The notes below the pieces were generated by a model, which saw nothing but the letters and a program-made list of their open reading frames with translations, was not told the origin of the DNA and searched no databases. From Augochlora pura (taxonomy: Eukaryota; Arthropoda; Insecta; Hymenoptera; Halictidae), in NCBI RefSeq assembly GCF_028453695.1, contig NC_135772.1:13516001-13580000 (forward strand): DNA of 64,000 nt, written 5' to 3'. A program made the position numbers and the translations under genes. Below are positions 36,293 through 47,288 of this stretch, one piece after another (position 1 is the stretch's first letter; each line of letters starts with the position of its first letter).

Positions 36293-38700
36293 AGTAGCAA
36301 CGCGGTAACAGCTGAACGATCGTTGCCACGACAAAATGCTACTCCGTTTCTCGGTCGTCTCGTTGTCGTTTCATTGCAATCTCCCACTTGCACTGTATCC
36401 CGTCGTCGTACTTTCTCCGACTTGAAAATCCGCCGTACTTTTTTCTCATGGTTTCTCCAGCTAATTAGCTAGCCGATCCGACGACTGCTCCACAAAATGG
36501 CGACTCGATCGGATTTAAGGAATTATAAGCTATCGCCAGAGCCGGCAGCAGTCCGCGGCAATAATTCAGCTCCACAACGGCCATTGTTCGCCGACCTCGA
36601 AGTTCCCGCTAATCTGATACGATTAACCGGGTCGCGCGGTGCTCGATCGTAACTTCATTAACAAAGACTACACGCGGAGATTAAACGTGGCGGGGGTGGG
36701 GGGACCGAGGTCTCGTCCCGGAGACGGCGACGAGGCGGGATCAATTTTCCATAAATTGGTGGAAGGGTTACCGCGCGTTGCCCGGATGCGTCGCCGACTT
36801 ATTTCCAATTATCGCGCGTTTGTCAACTTGTTCCCAATTATCGCCCGAGCCGCGGACCCCGAAGTCGCGTTTTCGATTCGATCGGCGCCCGGGCGCGCGC
36901 GCGCGCGCCTAACAAAGGCCGTGCCGGTTTACGGGGAAAGCGAGGAAACGCGGACTGCGAAATGAAATTGGGAGCGTCGCTCATTCTGCTTTCGACAGCC
37001 GGCGACGGGTACGTGCGCGGAAAAACGAAGGAAAGAACGACGGGCGGGGGTTCGTTGGAACGTGACCGTTTCTATGCTAGCGACCGAACGCATATTTCAC
37101 GGGTAGCACCCTTTGTCGACGATCAAACGACTAATACGATTACCGCGTCGTGTCGACCCGACGCAGAAGCGACGGGAACACTTGTACGGGGGTCGATGAA
37201 TAGAGGATCCGAATGAAGAATGTCGTAGCTGGTGGACAACTGCGGCGGCAATTAATCGAGGATCGCAGCTACGATGGTGGCTCTTTCCTAGCTGCTTCTA
37301 TTTTTACACGTTCTTTCGTTTTCGGCGTGGCCGACAGTGAAGACTTAACCTTAACGCTTTCTTTTCAATTTTGCTATTATGCAAATTGCATATTATGCAA
37401 AATTTTGCTATGGAATAACGGAAAAATAAATTTGGAAAAAGTTTTCAGATAGGAGAAGATTCGTCAACGTTTTCATCGAGTTTTCAATGAAGGGCCTATC
37501 GAAAATCTGAACAATAGTCAAATTGGTTAGAAGGCAAATTTGACTATCTTATCTGGCCATGCTATTTAAATATAAAACCTTTAAAACCTACCTAATACCT
37601 TTCTGCAACACCGATACAATTATGATCCGAACTTATGACATGCTTTAATCAGGAATTGTGCTTATACGTAAATAGGACGATTACGAATTAAAACAATGAC
37701 AGCGCATCTTCAAATCGTTATTTTCTAAAGTATTTATGCAAAGTAGCGATTTGCAACAGCGTAAAAATAGAAAAAAAAGCTTTCAATTATTATCAGGAAC
37801 AAACTCCTTTTAAATTCTGTTACTACTGTTATTTATATGTGTGCTTAGAATACTATAGGAATAGCCCTCAAATGAACAGGAATTTTGACAGTGATTATTA
37901 CTCGAACAAATTTTATTGCTAGAGCGCGGACATTTTTTGACCATGTCGGGTGCATCGAGGAGACGCAGTACCGGAGCATTCCCGAAGGAATCTCCGTGAT
38001 CGCGGGTCCCACGGCGTTGGGAGCGTTGCGAGAGGCAGTGTGCAGCCGTCTCGTCGCGTGCACCGCCGCGCCACGAGCTGCCGCGCCGCACAAAGCAACG
38101 TGCACCGAGGTGCAGCGAAACGGCCGATTGGCCACGGAGCCATCGTGGACGTTTTATAGTGTATCATGTTCTATCTCGCAACTATGCCGACCTCGGACGG
38201 TCGCCGATGCCACCGGCGCGCGGCGCGCTGATTCGCGCCGAGGCACGCTCGCGGCGAGGGCAACCTTTGGCTGGCTTGCTCTCCGCGCGCGTTGTCATTA
38301 GCATGGGACGCGACGCGCGTCGTCTCGTCGTCGTGGCGGGTGTCATTCTCTGAACAATCACGGTCCTTTCTGCTTTTTATTTTCATCGCGAACTATGCCG
38401 CGCGCCGGAGCGGCCGCCGTGAATGGGACCGGAAAATCGCTCGGTTTTATGCAGAACCGTCGGCAAAAGAGCGAACGCGGACAGCCGGCAAGGGTGGCGA
38501 TTCTACATATAGTCGGCGAACAAATTTGTTAGCGCGCCGCGCTTCCAATAATTTTCAGATTTTTCCCGAGCGAGGATGACGGGGTTTGTTCACTGATAAA
38601 TTACGGTAGGACGTTAACGAACGAATACGAACCGTTCCGTAACGATACCGGTATCGCGCTCGAAATTGATCCCTTTTTAGATCACAGTCGCCATTTCGCA
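36293..38700. other. CpG-rich blocks (36.3-37.3 and 37.9-38.6 kb)
   Basis: Two GC-rich blocks separated by AT-rich DNA at 37,340-37,910. A short (GC)n run lies near 36,894-36,909. Frames of 64-138 codons are open in several phases on both strands in 37,810-38,580, the pattern of stop-poor DNA and not of one gene. GTTTTATAGTG near 38,150 is TATA-like. A regulatory or untranslated role is possible but unproven. Confidence 0.35.
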
Positions 38701-38708
38701 TCCTAAAT

Positions 38709-38895
38709 GTATCCTTTTGCAACTTCTATTAACCTTCTCGCAAATCTAAGTAATTTTAAGTTCTGTTTACGTATTTGTGAGACAAGTCAATCTTTTTGCA
38801 AACTGAATTCACCTTTTTGAAAAATATATTAACCCTGCTGCAGGTTTCGTATATCCCTTTGCAAATCGAACGCACCTGTTCAGAAATAACATTGA
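38709..38895. repeat. Old tandem repeat with about 21-bp period (CCTTTTGCAAA core)
   Basis: Units of about 20-22 bp share a CCTTTTGCAAA-like core followed by an AT-rich half that often ends in TTAA or a close variant. Six or seven units can be followed, with one disturbed stretch near 38,750-38,790. Divergence is high, so this is an old array. Confidence 0.6.
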
Positions 38896-40260
38896 TCCAC
38901 GTACACATCAAAGCCAGCGATTTTTTAATAATTAGATAAAATTCAAATAATTAGATTTCGTGCGAATTTGTATTACAAATGATTACGAATAAGCGAACTT
39001 TATATGCAGAAAAATAAATTTTTATTTGTGATGAGGAGAATAAAAGCTGCAACAGGATTAACTCAGTTTTCGAAAAGAGGAATATGATCTACCAAAGGAT
39101 TAATTTTCGAGTGCAAAAAAGAGAAAATAATTTATTTAAACTTCAACTTATAATGCAATACTTATATCAGGATGAAGCTACGTTAATTATGATTGTCATC
39201 GTAGGTTGAACTTTTTTAACTTTAGACGAAAAACTCTATTCGTCGATTTCTGTTTCGTCTTTTGTTTGAACTGTTCCTGAAGATTATGTTTACTGTGAAA
39301 GTAAAAATAGAGAAAAATTAGATTCATGCGATCTCATTATACGAGTTCTCATTAGGGCGGAGAGCAGCAGAAACTGCCCGGAATATTAACGAAGTATTAA
39401 CGGAGAAGCTACCGTGACGATCAATGAAAAAGCTATTTTCAAGGTGTTTCTTTTTTTACACTGCGCAGAGCTCTCTATAAAAAAGCCTTTATTATCGCAT
39501 CAAAATACACGCGTCCAGCTACTAATTTATACCATCGTTGTTGAAATATCGTCATATGTTCGAGCCGCTCTGTGACGTTAGGCTAGCCGAGTAAACTTTA
39601 AAGCGGACGATCACGAAAGCGCAACGGTGTGCTCTAAAATGAAAAATTCGAAAACACGTCCTTCATAATTATAATTATACGTTCATAATATGTTGTTTGT
39701 AACGTATCGTTTGCAATTATTGGTGACGTATAGTTTAGAAATTCATATCACATAATTGTACGACTGCGGACACGAGAACTGAATTTCTTTTTACGGGACG
39801 AGAAGTTCGCGCAGAGGAATGCACGCTATGGAACGATTCGAAGTAGAAAATTCTCCGGGAATGTCGACGAATTTCCCCGGATACGCTGGAAAAGGCTGAC
39901 AGATCATTTAAACACCGCGTTCGCGATGTGCGCTTTCGGACGTCAACTTTAACATGGTATGTGTCGCGCTCTGCTAAGTGACATTCGCATTAAAATATCC
40001 TCGGAATTCTGCCTCGGAATGCGCTCGCTTTTCACGATTCTCCATTATAGGCAGCGGCAATTAAGCCCATTTAAGGGGAGAATTGTCTTTCCCTATCGAG
40101 AAGAAAATGACTACTTTTTCTACCGGAGTTGCACTAATTCAATTTTATAATTTAATTATATTATTTTTCAATTACATGGTAATTCAAACAACCTGCAAAT
40201 TATTTACATAATTCAAACCTTTCAGTTCATTCAATTAATAATTATTTTAACTGAGACTGC
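38896..40260. other. Non-coding DNA
   Basis: AT-rich to 39,330, mixed composition to 40,140, then AT-rich. The 63-codon frame at 39,959-40,150 has no recognisable family. Nothing else seen. Confidence 0.4.
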
Positions 40261-40520
40261 AATTGAAATATGTACAATTTAATAGAAATATGTATCGTTT
40301 AAGTGAAATATGTACAATTTAATAGAAATATGTACATTTTAATTGAAATAGGTACATTTTAATTGAAATAGGTACAATTTAATTGAAATATGTACATTTT
40401 AATTGAAATCTGTACAATTTAATTGAAATATGTATAATTTAATTGAAATATGTACAATTTAATTGAAATATGTACATTTTAATTGCAATCTGTACAATTT
40501 AATTGAAATCTGTACAATTT
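40261..40520. repeat. 20-bp minisatellite, 13 in-phase units
   Basis: Thirteen units of AATTGAAATATGTACAATTT run without a break and without any indel, so the 20-bp phase is kept exactly. Variants are substitutions only, such as TACATTTT for TACAATTT, ATCTG for ATATG and AGGTAC for ATGTAC. The unit contains the GTAC palindrome and an AATT...AATT frame. No unique spacers exist, so this is not a CRISPR array. Confidence 0.97.
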
Positions 40521-42260
40521 AATTAAAAAGCAATGTAATTGAAATACAATTCTTCAAATTACAGCTCAGAACTGATAAACTTTGTTATACCAAAATTATA
40601 TTTCGAAGAATTGATACCTCTTCTGCGTATTTTTACCTGTCTTATTACCTATTAATAATTGTAATGTTTTTAACGCATTTTAATGACTTAGCACGTACGA
40701 ACGTTGAATCACGATGGAGCTGGTGTTTCACAATTGTTACTTTTCCCCTACGAAATCTTGAAAGATTTATCATTAAATCCAGCGTATAATACGGTGTCCG
40801 ACAAACGGGGTATAAATAACACCTTATTTCGATTTTGCAAGTTTCGCGAATCTGCAATTTATGGTTGCGAGTGTGTCGGAGCGATTTATTATCAACTAGA
40901 AACTTGGTGCGCCACGGAAACGTTGAAACGCAATCAACAAAACCGCGCCGACCTCGTCGTTAGGGAAATAACTCGGCCAGGCATTCTCAATTACAACACT
41001 TAGCAGACGAATGCACCGGTAGTTACCTTTGTTCCTGATACCCAGTTTTCAGGATTCAGAAATTACTCTTCTAATGCCCCCGGAGATAGCAGTAATGCGT
41101 TCCATTCGGAAAATTATACCTCTCTATTACTTCCGTCAGTCGAGTATCCGTTAGCACGAAGACACTATCCATCTGCGTACAGCGCGCCCTATACAATTTG
41201 CTTTTGTTCCAAGAAAGCGATACAACGGCGCAGATACCGAGATTAATTGCAGTATGCCTCGAAGCAGAATTGTTTTGAAGTATTAATAAAAAAGGTAATA
41301 CATCTTTGATAAAAAGTAAATCGAACGAATTAATCAGTTTTGTCATGTTACTTAACATTTTTTTAGTTGATAAAAATATAGTGTATACTGTAGTAAATTT
41401 ACATCATTTCTCGGAACAATCCACAATAATTTTTATGTATTACAGGGTTGTACGTTTCTTTACACTTATCGTATGTTATCGCGTATTTTTATATTTGTAT
41501 TATGTCAACCTTTATTCCAATGTTTAAATATTAATAATAGAAAGGTATAATTTTATGTCGATTTGAAACACGCGAAAAACATCCACATATAGCAGGGTTA
41601 AAACAAATTTCCAAATCTTTCGGTAAATTAAAAAAAGATTATACTACAACACCTCCCTAACAGATAAAGAAAGCATCCAGGTGTTTTATAGAGAATTTTA
41701 AATTATCCAGAGGTTCCTCTTTACGAGCACGTTGATCGTCAAATCGATAACACAATTCCGTCTTCAGAAATTCATTTTCAATTCGTTTCAAGTCCCCTCC
41801 ATTTCAGACTTTAACATCTTCTAAACAATAAAGTAAAATAAAATAGTACGCTCCGAACACATCTTGTTTAAACAGTATATCAAGGAGAAAAAGCCAAATA
41901 AATATTAATACCACTGTGGTGCGTTTCAATCGATTAAATTAATTTCTCATAGATGATCGTTAACTATTAGAATTATAAATTTGTTATGGGAATAATTAAT
42001 TATTAAATACTATTAGAACTATAAATTGAACTTTAATCAGAACTTTAATTATTTAAAGAAAGGTATAAAATACGTCCTTTTCATTTAAGATATTTCAGGT
42101 AACTAACACGAATCAATTCAACAAAAACAATAACGATCAGAAGAGATACAATAAATTATCGCATGCCTTCACATCTTAAACATATTCGGTGGTAAATAAT
42201 AATTTGATTGATTTTTACATTTCAACTTATTTGTTGAAATTCAACATTAACCATGCGTTA
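40521..42260. other. AT-rich non-coding stretch
   Basis: Short frames of 70-99 codons on both strands between 40,640 and 41,530 overlap each other and lack domains. No RNA genes or transposon ends recognised. Confidence 0.4.
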
Positions 42261-43010
42261 ACTTGCATAGATCGCAAAGTACGTCTCGCAGAAATAGATT
42301 CTCGTGTCGAAGTGTGCTAAAACGTGCTCAAAAACGGGCAGCGCGTTCGCCGACGAATTTCATTCCCCTAATACCGTGTCGAGGGGAGGGGAAAGGACCG
42401 GGTCCGGTAATTAAAACGGAAACTTTCGGTACCGGTAGTCGTATTCGTCCCCCGTATCCGTGTCAAAGGTGGATCACGTGGCGGAGGAAACGTTGCCTCG
42501 GACAAAGAGCTCTTTGAATACGAAATTTTTTTCATTTTCGCGTCGCATTTCCCCTCTTCATCCCACCTCAGAGGCGCCTCCTCCCCTCCCCTCCTCCCTC
42601 CCCGTCAATTAACAAGACAGGCCGCGGGAATGGGTGGCTCTTTAAAAGGCTCGAGGAGTCGATATGGACCGCGCGCGGCTTTCGAGCGTTAGAATTTACA
42701 TTCGAGCGATCCGCGGAGCCATCTCGAGAGGCAAGGGAGTCGTCGAGTGGCCATTGAGAACTTCCCTCAGACTCGATCGTTCGCCACCGATTCCTTGAAC
42801 CGATCGACCGCTCTCTTTCTTCTCGACTCGAAGCGGCGAAAAAAGCTCGTCGCGATTGCAAAATAATGAGACGGCGCGTCGAAAAAATATGCGCGGCGCG
42901 TAACGAAATTATCGGCGCGGGTATAGTTATCCGCGTTGGAATATGTTCGCTGCGTGTCGCTAGAGATGCGATCGAGTGCGATAGAGAGAACAAATGGTTG
43001 AACTCTTTCC
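42261..43010. other. CpG-rich block
   Basis: GC-rich with frames up to 155 codons (42,568-43,035, minus) that overlap others on both strands. Peptides are Arg/Ser-rich without a domain. It is also pyrimidine-rich at 42,548-42,604. Confidence 0.4.
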
Positions 43011-43897
43011 CCTCGATTTGTCTTGCGCGCCACATGTCGTATCAAAGAAAATGTTACAAAGAAAAGTTGTTAGGGAAACCTGTTTGCTGGGTAATGACTG
43101 TGTACAGTTTTGCAAGTGTTGCAGTTTGGTGATGTAACGAAAAAAGAACTTCGCGTCTTGCGGCTTCTTTTTTATTTGAAACAAAGCATTTTTTAATAGC
43201 ATTTAGGAACGTTGAAAGTTTTGTCGATGGCCTTGATTTTATTTGGTGTCAAAATACTTTAATGACTAAGCTAATATAAATTTTCATAATTTTGAGTTTA
43301 TCGCAACGAAATAACAAAAATGTCCCCCATTATTATACTAGTGGCTTGTAGACAATTTATTATTATATATATTCCTATGCCAATAGACTTTTTATTAACT
43401 GCGACTCCGACAAAGAGATAGAGTTTGCCTGTAAAAAGATGAGGAGAGAGAAATAGATAGATGAGATATACAGAGAGAGGACGTGCGTGGGTGGTACACA
43501 CAGTTAGTCTGGATCCTTATATTAAAAAAGTTTTCGCTTCGACAACCCTCGCGAAACTCGTCCCGCGGCTCGTTTTTCGCCCTCGCAGACGAATCGCCGT
43601 GGAAACTTCCCATTGAATCCGCGGAAACCCGATTGCACGGGGCCCGATCTTAAAGCGGAAACGATTAACTGTCCAATGATCTTGTGCAACGGATCCTGTT
43701 ACGCCTAAGAAAACGTTCTCCCACACAACGAGATGTTGACACGCCTGCTAGACATCCGTGGAATTGACTTTTAAAGCGATTTCGCTTCAATCAGCTTGGG
43801 AAATATACCCGTCGGTAAAAATGAGAAAGATATTACGAACAGTGCTTCAAGTGCCACGTTGGGTACCTAGAAGCGACGTTACTATTCGATTAGGATT
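43011..43897. other. Non-coding DNA
   Basis: AT-rich to 43,500, then a CpG-richer patch to 43,740. Nothing recognisable. Confidence 0.4.
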
Positions 43898-44205
43898 ACA
43901 AATTTAACTTTGTTAGGGCATATTCGAATACATTGAACTTGGATTTATAAAATTGTCATGGCATTGCGATAAATTTTAATATATAAGCTTCGGTTTCATT
44001 CATTTCATGAATTTAATTTTGGAAAAATTATCGAGGTTGGCATTTGGCATTACAAATTTATTTTTATTAGGGCATATTCGAATACATCACACTTGGATTT
44101 GTGAAATTATCAAGGTAACATCATTGTGATAAATTTTAGTATACAAGCTTCAGTTTCAATTATTCAATGAATTTAATTTTGGGAGAATTTTTTAGGTTAA
44201 TATTG
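43898..44205. repeat. 154-bp tandem duplication (two copies)
   Basis: The segment from ACAAATTTA at about 43,898 is repeated from about 44,052. Shared blocks at a constant 154-bp period include TTAGGGCATATTCGAATACAT, TTGGATTT, GATAAATTTTA and GAATTTAATTTTGG. The copies have diverged by many substitutions, so the duplication is not recent. Confidence 0.88.
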
Positions 44206-44257
44206 GTTATCTAATGTGTTAAACCTTACATGAAATTGTACTTATATACATATAAAT

Positions 44258-44430
44258 TATGTCTCTCGTAACTTGAAAATGAAGAGTTCCTGAGATCATT
44301 TGAGGCAACTTTTTTCTTTACAAAAATTTTCTCCCAGACCTTGTTAACGAGTTATTAACGAAAAACGCTGACCAATGAGAGGCGAGCTCGACTGGCGCAA
44401 GGCGGCCAAGCCAATCGATGGAAGTAAATT
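44258..44430. mobile_element. Left inverted-repeat half of a TGTCTCG-type element
   Basis: Starting near ATGTCTCTCGTAAC, the sequence passes through TTCCTGAGATCATTT, AACGAGTTATT, CGAAAAACGCTGACCAATG and GCGGCCAAGCCAAT. It is the inverted counterpart of 47,095-47,288 and a relative of the arms of the complete element at 21,347. Confidence 0.7.
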
Positions 44431-45056
44431 TCGTCGGCTCGTTCGGTTGGTCGGATAATTAAGTTCGAAGAAAACACAATTTTTCGTTTTTATTGACAGA
44501 CACTGCGTAATAAACTAGTTTCTTTAGCGTTCAAGAAAATTTCAAATCAAATTTTGAAAAAGTTATTTCGTTTTAATTTAATCATTCATTTTGTGACAAT
44601 TAAATTTAAACTTTCACATAATTCCATTAAGGTTCATATAAAAAATAACATATCTAAAAGGTTAATATTAAAAGAATATATCGAAAACATGAACAAATTA
44701 AATGATCCTAGGCATAAGTTACATTTCTTTTTCAAAAAACAAGCATTAATAGTAGAGCAGATGTAAGCATCGACAAAACTTTCTAGTGGGTGCATACAAC
44801 TAATGAAGAAATCATTTCCTCTAGACTACAAAAGATTCTGCCTAAAGAACCTGTGCATTTGTATGTCTTTTTCTTACAATAAACGTGAAACTACTTTCAC
44901 GATATACATATAAGTCTTTAAAATATTTGCGTTGAGGTTTATATAAATCCTTAACGTGACCACAACTACCCTTAACGAACACTTTTTGGATTCACTGTAT
45001 GCCTAGCTAGCCCTTATCTTTCGGAACAGTGTGCGGCGTGAAATCCTATAGGAATT

Positions 45057-45060
<4 letters not shown>

Positions 45061-45096
<36 letters not shown>

Positions 45097-45108
45097 AGAG
45101 AGAGAAGG
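45061..45108. repeat. (AG)n microsatellite
   Basis: A nearly pure AG tract grades into GGGAGAG variants. On the minus strand it reads as Ser-Leu repeats at the end of a 180-codon frame (45,003-45,545), one reason for rejecting that frame. Confidence 0.95.
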
Positions 45109-45149
45109 GGGAAAGTAAGAGAGCAGATATAATTAACAAAAGAAGAGAA

Positions 45150-45580
45150 CAATATAATCCTTCCGGTTGGTGGGGATCCGCCAATGTTTGCAATCGGTTG
45201 CAAGGCACTCGAACCGGACAAAGGATATTTTACAGTGGGTGAAAAGGGCTCGGGGGTCCTAAGTGCCGGCAAACATTTCATCGAATCCGACGGTCCCAAG
45301 GGCCTCCTGGCAGCGAGTCCCGAAAGGCCGGCAGAGGATAATGAACGCGAGCCAACAGAGGAGCATATGATCGCGGAGACAATGGCCGCGGGGACCCCCT
45401 TCTGGCCAACTTTTTCACCGTTTCCCCCTTTCCAACGGCCGTTTTTTCCTATTATGCATGCGGCGCAGCAGCCACGCGTGCGCTTGTTGTTAATCGCGGT
45501 ACCTGCGTGCCGCGCCAACAAACCACGAAGAGGACACTCGGTCACGTGGACGGTGTTTCACGGACAGCCCAGTTATCGCG
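45150..45580. other. CpG-rich patch next to the mitochondrial insertion
   Basis: Frames of 159 codons (+) and 180 codons (-) overlap here. The + frame ends inside the mitochondrial rRNA insertion and the - frame starts just left of it and runs into the AG repeat. Neither has a recognised domain. Confidence 0.35.
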
Positions 45581-45585
45581 ACGAT

Positions 45586-46030
45586 ATTAATTTAATAGAA
45601 ATTTTAATTATGGATTTGAAATTAATTGTTGAATTTTTATTTAAATATTTGTTAGATAAATAGAAATTCTTAATGAGTTTCTTATAATTAAGTTAAAAAT
45701 TAAATTTAATAAATTGAATGAAAATTTATAATAATTAGTGGTTAATTTAGTGCCAGCCTCAGCGGTTAAACTATCTCTATAAATTAATTTTTTTAATTTT
45801 AAAGATTGGGATGATAATTTAAATAAATTTTTAAATTAGGAATATTAAAATGGCGGAATATAAAGTAATACTTTGAATTTAAAAAATAAGGTTATTGTAA
45901 TTTTGATAAATTAAGTTAAAGAGTAGGATTAGATACCTTATTATGATAATGAAAAATTTGAGTTAATAATTAAATGTAAAGCGTGAAAATTAATTAGAGG
46001 CATTAAAATTAAAGCATTAAAATTAATTAA
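45586..46030 (+). pseudogene. Nuclear copy of mitochondrial 12S (small-subunit) rRNA
   Basis: About 440 bp of extremely AT-rich DNA contains the universal small-subunit rRNA signatures in order and on one strand. The 530-loop sequence is GTGCCAGCCTCAGCGGTTA at 45,750-45,768, and the AGGATTAGATACC signature is at 45,925-45,937, about 175 bp later, the spacing seen in insect mitochondrial 12S rRNA. GGCGG near 45,854 and the AT-rich spacers fit as well. It sits between CpG-rich nuclear DNA and a TTAA-type element, so it is a nuclear insertion (NUMT) and not a functional gene. Flanks are estimated from base composition. Confidence 0.9.
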
Positions 46031-46079
46031 AATACATTCGAGGACGCGATTCGTAACAAATCTGCGGCATCGGTGAATT

Positions 46080-46560
46080 CGAACCCCTTGCCGTACCATT
46101 TTCTTTGCAATTGCTACGATTAAGAATTTTGTTCGATCGCACTAATTTCTTTGAAGGAAAAGAAATTTTATATTTATCGTGTGCTTGCATCTACTAGAAT
46201 GTTTAAATGTCGGTGACAAGAGAGTCAAATTTAATTCTTACTACAGCGTCACCAAAATATGGGTGACACTGGTTTCTAACCTATCTTCAAAATTCATTTT
46301 TATTGTCATATGTTTGAACAAATCCAGTTTGACTAGAATGTTTCGGATGCGAAAGAGTTCTAATGCCATCTCCTATGATAAATATTGATTTTCTAGTTTC
46401 GCTCTAATTAATTTAATTGATTTAACTATGTGGGTATTTTAGTGGTCGATTGTCGGCAGTGAACGTGTTAGAATAATGGATGAATATTAATACGTAACAG
46501 CTTATTACTAGATACCTGCATCGCGAGCCTGACACTCGTTAAAGTACGGTAAGGGGTTAA
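46080..46560. mobile_element. Second TTAA-type miniature family, longer copy
   Basis: Begins AACCCCTTGCCGTACC and ends AGTACGGTAAGGGGTTAA, an inverted pair matching the ends of 32,289-32,466. Length is about 480 bp. The left TTAA has decayed to TCGAA. The interior encodes no recognisable protein; a 69-codon frame is present but not conserved. Confidence 0.65.
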
Positions 46561-47094
46561 TGGGACACTTCGGTATGCGGACATTGCATCTGTGGACACC
46601 GGGTTAACTTACGAGATCAGCGAAAGTGCAACATGCAAGTGCAGTGATATAGTCGGCGAAATCAATGTTGGCCAAATGGTGACGGTAATGTCGATGAAAT
46701 AAGCTATTGTCAATGATTTGGTTTGAATTTTGAACCAAGTACATTTACAATTGTAAAATAGAAAAGTTAAGATAGGAATTAATTGAACTATATAGATGCT
46801 GGTATTAAATTAAAAAGCGAATTTATTATTGTATTTTAATATGTAGAATGTAATCACGAATTGAGTTTTAACACATCCCCTGTAATACCAAAGGAATACC
46901 AAAGTTTCTTTCCCTCGTGGAATCATTAAATACATTAATTTATTACGAACGTGCAACTTTCATTTCGCCATTCTCTTTACGTGAAAGTCAGTACCGCTGC
47001 CCGCAGCAAACTTAAACAAATAACGTCGATATTATCGAAATATCATTTTTATGGTGTCTGCCATCGAACGAAGAAGTTATTTTGTTATCTCTTT
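46561..47094. other. Non-coding AT-rich stretch
   Basis: No gene or repeat recognised between the TTAA-type element and the inverted-repeat half. Confidence 0.4.
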
Positions 47095-47288
47095 GAAGCG
47101 GGCCTTGTCATTGGCTCGGCTGTCTTGCACCAGTTTAGCTCGTCTCTCATTGGTCAGTGTTTTTCGTTAATAAATCGTAAACAAACTCGCGGATCGCATT
47201 ATCGCTAAGGAAAAAGTTACTTCGAACGAACTCAGGAATCTTCGTCTCCCGGAAATACCATAATTTCGAGACACCCCGTGCGTGGGTG
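47095..47288. mobile_element. Right inverted-repeat half of a TGTCTCG-type element
   Basis: It contains CATTGGCTCGGCTG, CTCATTGGTCAGTG, TTTTTCGTTAATAA, CGAACTCAGGAA and finally CGAGACACCCCG. Read in reverse complement, these match the left half at 44,258-44,430 in the same order. The CGGGGTGTCTCG terminus is typical of TA-inserting DNA transposons. Confidence 0.7.

Noticed and set aside
37810..38580. Cluster of open frames on both strands, up to 138 codons
   Set aside because: Several phases are open at once in GC-rich DNA with no domain in any. A hidden exon cannot be excluded but is not supported.
40261..40520. CRISPR-like regular array
   Set aside because: Units are contiguous 20-bp repeats with no unique spacers, in a eukaryotic context. 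It is a minisatellite.
44287..44305. Resemblance of TGAGATCATTTGA to an insect microRNA sequence
   Set aside because: It belongs to the inverted-repeat arm of a transposon family and has no local hairpin of microRNA size. The match stops after the first bases.
45003..45545. 180-codon minus-strand open frame
   Set aside because: It ends in Ser-Leu repeats from the AG microsatellite, overlaps a + frame of similar length, and has no domain.
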